Part shown: positions 49,020 to 51,902 of the stretch, piece by piece
How positions within the stretch are numbered: the stretch's first letter is position 1
How the letters are laid out: each line of letters opens with the position of its first letter
Source: Deltaproteobacteria bacterium
GTDB lineage: Bacteria; Myxococcota_A; Polyangia; Polyangiales; Sandaracinaceae
Direction: 5' to 3'
DNA: 51,902 nucleotides
Assembly: GCA_017303575.1 (NCBI GenBank)
Contig: JAFLCL010000033.1
Coordinates: 1-51,902 of the forward strand
The notes under the pieces: generated by a model
What the model saw: the letters and a program-made list of their open reading frames with translations, nothing else
Told to the model about the DNA's origin: nothing
Database searches by the model: none
Translations under genes and position numbers: made by a program

Positions 49020-51305
49020 TCAGAACTTGTAGGTCAGACCGAGCCGCGGATAGATGCGGAGGTCGACAGCCTGTCCGACGATGTCCGAGTACACGCGGCG
49101 GTGGTCGCTCGACTGCCAGAGCACGCCCTCGAACACGCCCCACACACCCCAGTTGCGGTCGACGTTGAACTCGATCGCGCCGCCGAGGCGCAATCGACCC
49201 ATGTCCTGACGGCCGCAGTCGAGCGTGGTCGTCGAGCCAGTGGGCTCCGTGCAGATCCGGTCTGCGCTCGGTCCCCAGTCGGCGTACGAGCTCGAGTCGC
49301 GTGCGTGGCCCGCGTACTGGTCGGTCGACAGGTCCATGCCCAGCCAGAGCGTGACGGTCGCGACCGGCTCGAGGATCAGGCTGATGTTCGCGTCGAGGCT
49401 GAGGAAGAACGTGTTGACGCCCGTGGAGAACGTGCGGCGGCCGCCGACGGGCTGCGTGGGATCCTGATCTTGATTGCTGCACGCGGTTCGCGACATCGCC
49501 GATGCCAGATCGACGGGGGTGTTGGATCCCGGGTCGCAGATGCCGCGGTTCGTCGCGTCGGTGCGGTTGTAGGTGGCGACACCCGTCGTGGTGTCCGGCC
49601 CGATGCCGCCGCCGAAGCGGAGCTGCGCGCCGGCCGCGAGCTGGCGGATGTCGCCGAGCTGCGTGCCGAAGCGGACGCGACCCTCGAACTCCGTGAGGCG
49701 ACCGAACGTGCGGACCGAGAAGCCTGCGTCGACGAGCTCGTGCACGCCGATGCCGAGGCGGAGCTCGAGGAAGTAGGGCCAGCCGATCGACGCGTCGACC
49801 ATCGGGTGGTTGAGCGGAACGGGCAGCGCGGAGTGCGTCGTCGCGGCGGCCGCGGCGATGTCGCTCGAGTCCACGAGCGTGATCTCCATCTGCACGTCGC
49901 CCTCGCCGAGCTGCACGTTCACCTGCTGCTCGAACGTCTGGTAGCCCTCGGCCCGCACCGAGATGATGTGGCTGCCGATGCCGATGGTGCCGTCGTACGG
50001 CACGGGGCCGATCTCGTTGTCGTCGATCGCGAGGCGGGCCTGGATGCCGGGGCGCAGCGAGTGCGTGATCGCGACGCGGAGACCGACCTGCTGCGCCTCG
50101 AGCGTGATGTCGCGGTTGCAGTCGGTGGAGCCGTTCGAGTTGTTGCAGGTGAAGCTCTGCTCTCGGTAGCCATCGGCGATGATGCGGATCGCGTGGCTTC
50201 CGCCCGCCGGATCGCGGGCCACGTAGGGCGCGCTGTACTCGTTGTCGTCGACGAAGATGCGCGCGCCGGGGACGTTCACGCGCAGCGAGATCGGGCCGGG
50301 CGGCGCCTGGATCGCGACGAGCGAGACATCGACGGTGGTGGTCTGTCCGACGGTGACCGAGACCTCTCGACGGAACGGCTCGTAGCCCTCGAGCAGCACC
50401 TGCACCACGTAGGTGCCCGCGGTGAGGCCCTCACGCGTGTAGCTGCCGGGGGGCAGACCTTCGCCGTTGATGCGCACGAGCGCGCCGGTCTGATCGACGA
50501 GCACGGCGATCGTGCCCGTCGTGGCGGCGACGATCTGCGGACGAACACGCGCGCGCACCTCGGCGCGGCGACCGGCTTCGACGACGATCGTCTGCGAGTA
50601 CGGCGTTCCGTCCGAGGGACGGACCTCGACCGTGTGGTTGCCGGCCGGCACGTCGTCGATGACCGCTGTCGTCACGAGACCGGTGGGGCGGCCGTCGATG
50701 AAGATCGGCGCGCCCTCGACATCGGCGGCGACGAGGATCGATCCCGTCGTGGGCGCAGAGCGCTCGAGGATGATCGGCACGCGCACGACCTGACCGCCCT
50801 GCACTTCGACCCACTGCTCGAAGGCGTTGTAGCCCTCGCGCATCGCGCGGATCTGGTGGCGACCCGGCGGGAGGTTGTCGACGCGCAGCGGCACCATCTG
50901 GAGGACGCCGCCTGCGACGGGCTGACCATCCACCGTCACGCTCGCGCCTCGCGCGCCTTCGTTGGCGGCCGAGACCTCGATCGAACCGAGGGCGCGCAGC
51001 ACGGCGCGGAACGTCTCGCGACGGCGCGCGACGGTGACGACGAGGCGGGCCTCTTCGTAGTTCGCGAGCCGGAAGATCAGCGTGTGCGATCCGGAAGGGA
51101 TGCGCGCTGCGGTGATCGGCGTGATGCCCACGGGCGTTCCGTCGGGCGAGTCCACGTACACAGTGGCGCCTGGGGGCACCGACTCGATGTTCACGGGGAT
51201 CATGACGACACGCTGTGCGTGCGCGGCGCTGGCCGCGAAGGTCGAGAGGACGACAGCGAGGCCGAGAGCCGCCCCCGCTGCGAGAGCCCGCAGTGCATTG
51301 CGCAT
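49020..51305 (-). CDS. PEGA-repeat protein with C-terminal outer-membrane beta-barrel-like domain
   Basis: 761 aa. Signal 'ALGLAVVLSTFAASAAHAQ' with a clear AHA-Q cleavage site. Residues ~25-480 contain at least six PEGA-type beta domains ('ESVPPGATVYVDSPDGTPVG', 'LPPGRHQIRAMREGYNAFEQ', 'VPAGNHTVEVRPSDGTPYSQ', 'LTAGTYVVQVLLEGYEPFRR', 'PGARIFVDDNEYSAPYVA', 'IGSHIISVRAEGYQTFEQQV'). Residues ~500-761 are amphipathic strands ('LELRLGIGVHELVDAGFSVR', 'LSLDANISLILEPVATVTLW') ending in 'YPRLGLTYKF', the C-terminal Phe of outer-membrane barrels. Probably an outer-membrane protein with a periplasmic PEGA stalk. ATG 51305 is supported by TTGTCC-18-TATCGA ending 5 nt upstream. Confidence 0.88.
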   Translation of the reverse strand: MRNALRALAAGAALGLAVVLSTFAASAAHAQRVVMIPVNIESVPPGATVYVDSPDGTPVGITPITAARIPSGSHTLIFRLANYEEARLVVTVARRRETFRAVLRALGSIEVSAANEGARGASVTVDGQPVAGGVLQMVPLRVDNLPPGRHQIRAMREGYNAFEQWVEVQGGQVVRVPIILERSAPTTGSILVAADVEGAPIFIDGRPTGLVTTAVIDDVPAGNHTVEVRPSDGTPYSQTIVVEAGRRAEVRARVRPQIVAATTGTIAVLVDQTGALVRINGEGLPPGSYTREGLTAGTYVVQVLLEGYEPFRREVSVTVGQTTTVDVSLVAIQAPPGPISLRVNVPGARIFVDDNEYSAPYVARDPAGGSHAIRIIADGYREQSFTCNNSNGSTDCNRDITLEAQQVGLRVAITHSLRPGIQARLAIDDNEIGPVPYDGTIGIGSHIISVRAEGYQTFEQQVNVQLGEGDVQMEITLVDSSDIAAAAATTHSALPVPLNHPMVDASIGWPYFLELRLGIGVHELVDAGFSVRTFGRLTEFEGRVRFGTQLGDIRQLAAGAQLRFGGGIGPDTTTGVATYNRTDATNRGICDPGSNTPVDLASAMSRTACSNQDQDPTQPVGGRRTFSTGVNTFFLSLDANISLILEPVATVTLWLGMDLSTDQYAGHARDSSSYADWGPSADRICTEPTGSTTTLDCGRQDMGRLRLGGAIEFNVDRNWGVWGVFEGVLWQSSDHRRVYSDIVGQAVDLRIYPRLGLTYKF

Positions 51306-51310
51306 GGGCC

Positions 51311-51340
51311 TCGATAGCAAACAAACGGGCCGAGGGACAA
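51311..51340 (-). promoter_or_regulatory. Promoter of the PEGA gene
   Basis: On the minus strand TTGTCC (51340-51335), 18 nt, TATCGA (51316-51311), 5 nt to ATG 51305; leaderless or nearly so. Confidence 0.55.
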
Positions 51341-51445
51341 GCCGATCGAGCGGCCGGCTCACCGAGGCGCGTCATGGGCGAGCGACCGAGCGTCGCCGGA
51401 CGCGCGAAAGAGGGCTCGACCGACGCCGACCGTCGCCACGAACGA

Positions 51446-51466
51446 CGAAGCCCGCTCGCGCGGGCC
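51446..51466 (-). terminator. Possible terminator behind the right-edge gene
   Basis: On the minus strand GCCCGC-GCGA-GCGGGC (51465-51450) is followed by TTCGTCGTT. The stem is perfect but the T-run is interrupted, so efficiency is uncertain. Confidence 0.5.
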
Positions 51467-51495
51467 TCGAGGTCAGACGATCGCTTCGATCGAGA

Positions 51496-51902
51496 TCATT
51501 TGATCGGCGTCGCCTTCAGCGCGGCCTTGCCGTCCTTCACGTACACGGTGAAGCGCACCTTGGAGGTGCCGTGGGCCTGCTGGATCTTCTCCTGGTTCTT
51601 GCGGAGCGTCTCTTTGAACTTGTCGTACGTGAGGCCCGCGACCGGCTCGCCGCACTGCTGCTTGGTGGCGAGGAACTGGTTGTAGGTCTCCTTGAAGTGC
51701 GCCTCGTCGCCGCCGCCGAGCGCGCTGAATGCGCCCGTCGCGGACTGCTTGATCAGCTCTTCGGGGACACGCGAGACCATCGTCTGGCCCTCGTCGTCCT
51801 CGTCGTCGAGGGGCGACATCGGCGGCGGCGTGGGCATCGGCGCGCGCGGCGCCTGCACCGGACCGCCGCCCGTCGCGCCCGACACGCCGACGCCGATGAG
51901 CG
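51496..51902 (-). CDS. C-terminal part of a protein with a conserved myxobacterial-type domain
   Basis: The frame is open to the right edge, so the start is outside. The visible 134 residues have a Pro-rich acidic linker ('MPTPPPMSPLDDEDDEGQTM') and then a compact domain: 'VSRVPEELIKQSATGAFSAL', 'AHFKETYNQFLATKQQCGEP', 'GLTYDKFKETLRKNQEKI' and 'SKVRFTVYVKDGKAALKATP'. I recall similar C-terminal domains at the ends of several myxobacterial signalling and motility proteins, but the name and function are not known to me. The parent protein cannot be identified from this fragment. Confidence 0.75.
   Translation of the reverse strand, partial: LIGVGVSGATGGGPVQAPRAPMPTPPPMSPLDDEDDEGQTMVSRVPEELIKQSATGAFSALGGGDEAHFKETYNQFLATKQQCGEPVAGLTYDKFKETLRKNQEKIQQAHGTSKVRFTVYVKDGKAALKATPIK

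Noticed and set aside
48798..51317. 839-aa open frame antisense to the PEGA gene
   Set aside because: Mirror frame of a GC-rich gene; composition is Arg/Asp/Ala/Val-heavy with no recognisable fold, while the minus strand has a signal peptide, PEGA repeats and a C-terminal Phe.

Overview
The window is very GC-rich and densely coded. It looks like chromosomal DNA of a myxobacterium (Myxococcota), most likely a Polyangiales/Sandaracinus-type organism. This is inferred from the many secreted lipoproteins with Asp/Ala-rich linkers after the lipobox, cysteine-rich DUF4215-like and disintegrin-like repeats, LVIVD and PEGA proteins, a MauG/cytochrome c peroxidase-like lipoprotein, and frequent GTG starts. 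No insertion sequence, prophage, CRISPR array or rRNA was seen. One tRNA is present. No gene-free stretch exceeds about 270 bases.

Layout. 1-4.7 kb: the tail of an unknown protein, a nucleotidyltransferase with a small upstream partner (possible toxin-antitoxin pair), a small exported protein, glycogen synthase GlgA, a MazF/RHH toxin-antitoxin pair and a formylglycine-generating-enzyme-like lipoprotein. 4.7-9.6 kb: an ATP-grasp ligase, a NosL-like lipoprotein, an acidic protein, a Cys-rich lipoprotein and a trypsin-like lipoprotein. 9.8-16.4 kb: GH92 glycosidase, a lipoprotein, an arrestin-like protein, a metallophosphoesterase, TrmO and tRNA-Ser(UGA). 16.5-22.6 kb: a DUF4215-type lipoprotein, ftsA, ftsZ with a hairpin and an intrinsic terminator, and a vWA lipoprotein. 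22.6-25.5 kb: a signalling locus on the minus strand (Cys-rich lipoprotein, 4-TM protein, pseudokinase fused to an OmpR-type winged helix, and a LuxR-type regulator with Glu at the phospho-acceptor position). 25.7-33 kb: a DUF4405 protein, polA, a membrane protein, htpG and an unknown protein. 33-38 kb: MauG-like and LVIVD lipoproteins, then dnaJ. 38.2-42 kb: a GATase1/S51-like protein, an esterase and a second ATP-grasp enzyme. 42-46.9 kb: three exported or membrane proteins and a GAF/adenylyl cyclase. 47-51.3 kb: a radical SAM enzyme with a His-Gly-Ser repeat peptide, a small unknown protein and a PEGA/outer-membrane protein. The window ends inside one more gene.

The most novel-looking locus is at 47089-48499. 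A 107-aa peptide ending in HCS(HGS)12W lies 4 nt upstream of a radical SAM enzyme that has a C-terminal Cys cluster. It is driven by a readable promoter that would give a leaderless mRNA, and it resembles a ribosomally made, radical-SAM-modified repeat peptide. Second is the pseudokinase/winged-helix operon. Third is the S51-like/esterase/ATP-grasp cluster.

A window-wide pattern also stands out. At least fifteen start codons have a TAnnnT-like -10 element ending 5-9 nt (most often exactly 6 nt) upstream, which predicts widespread leaderless transcription and was used here to choose starts.
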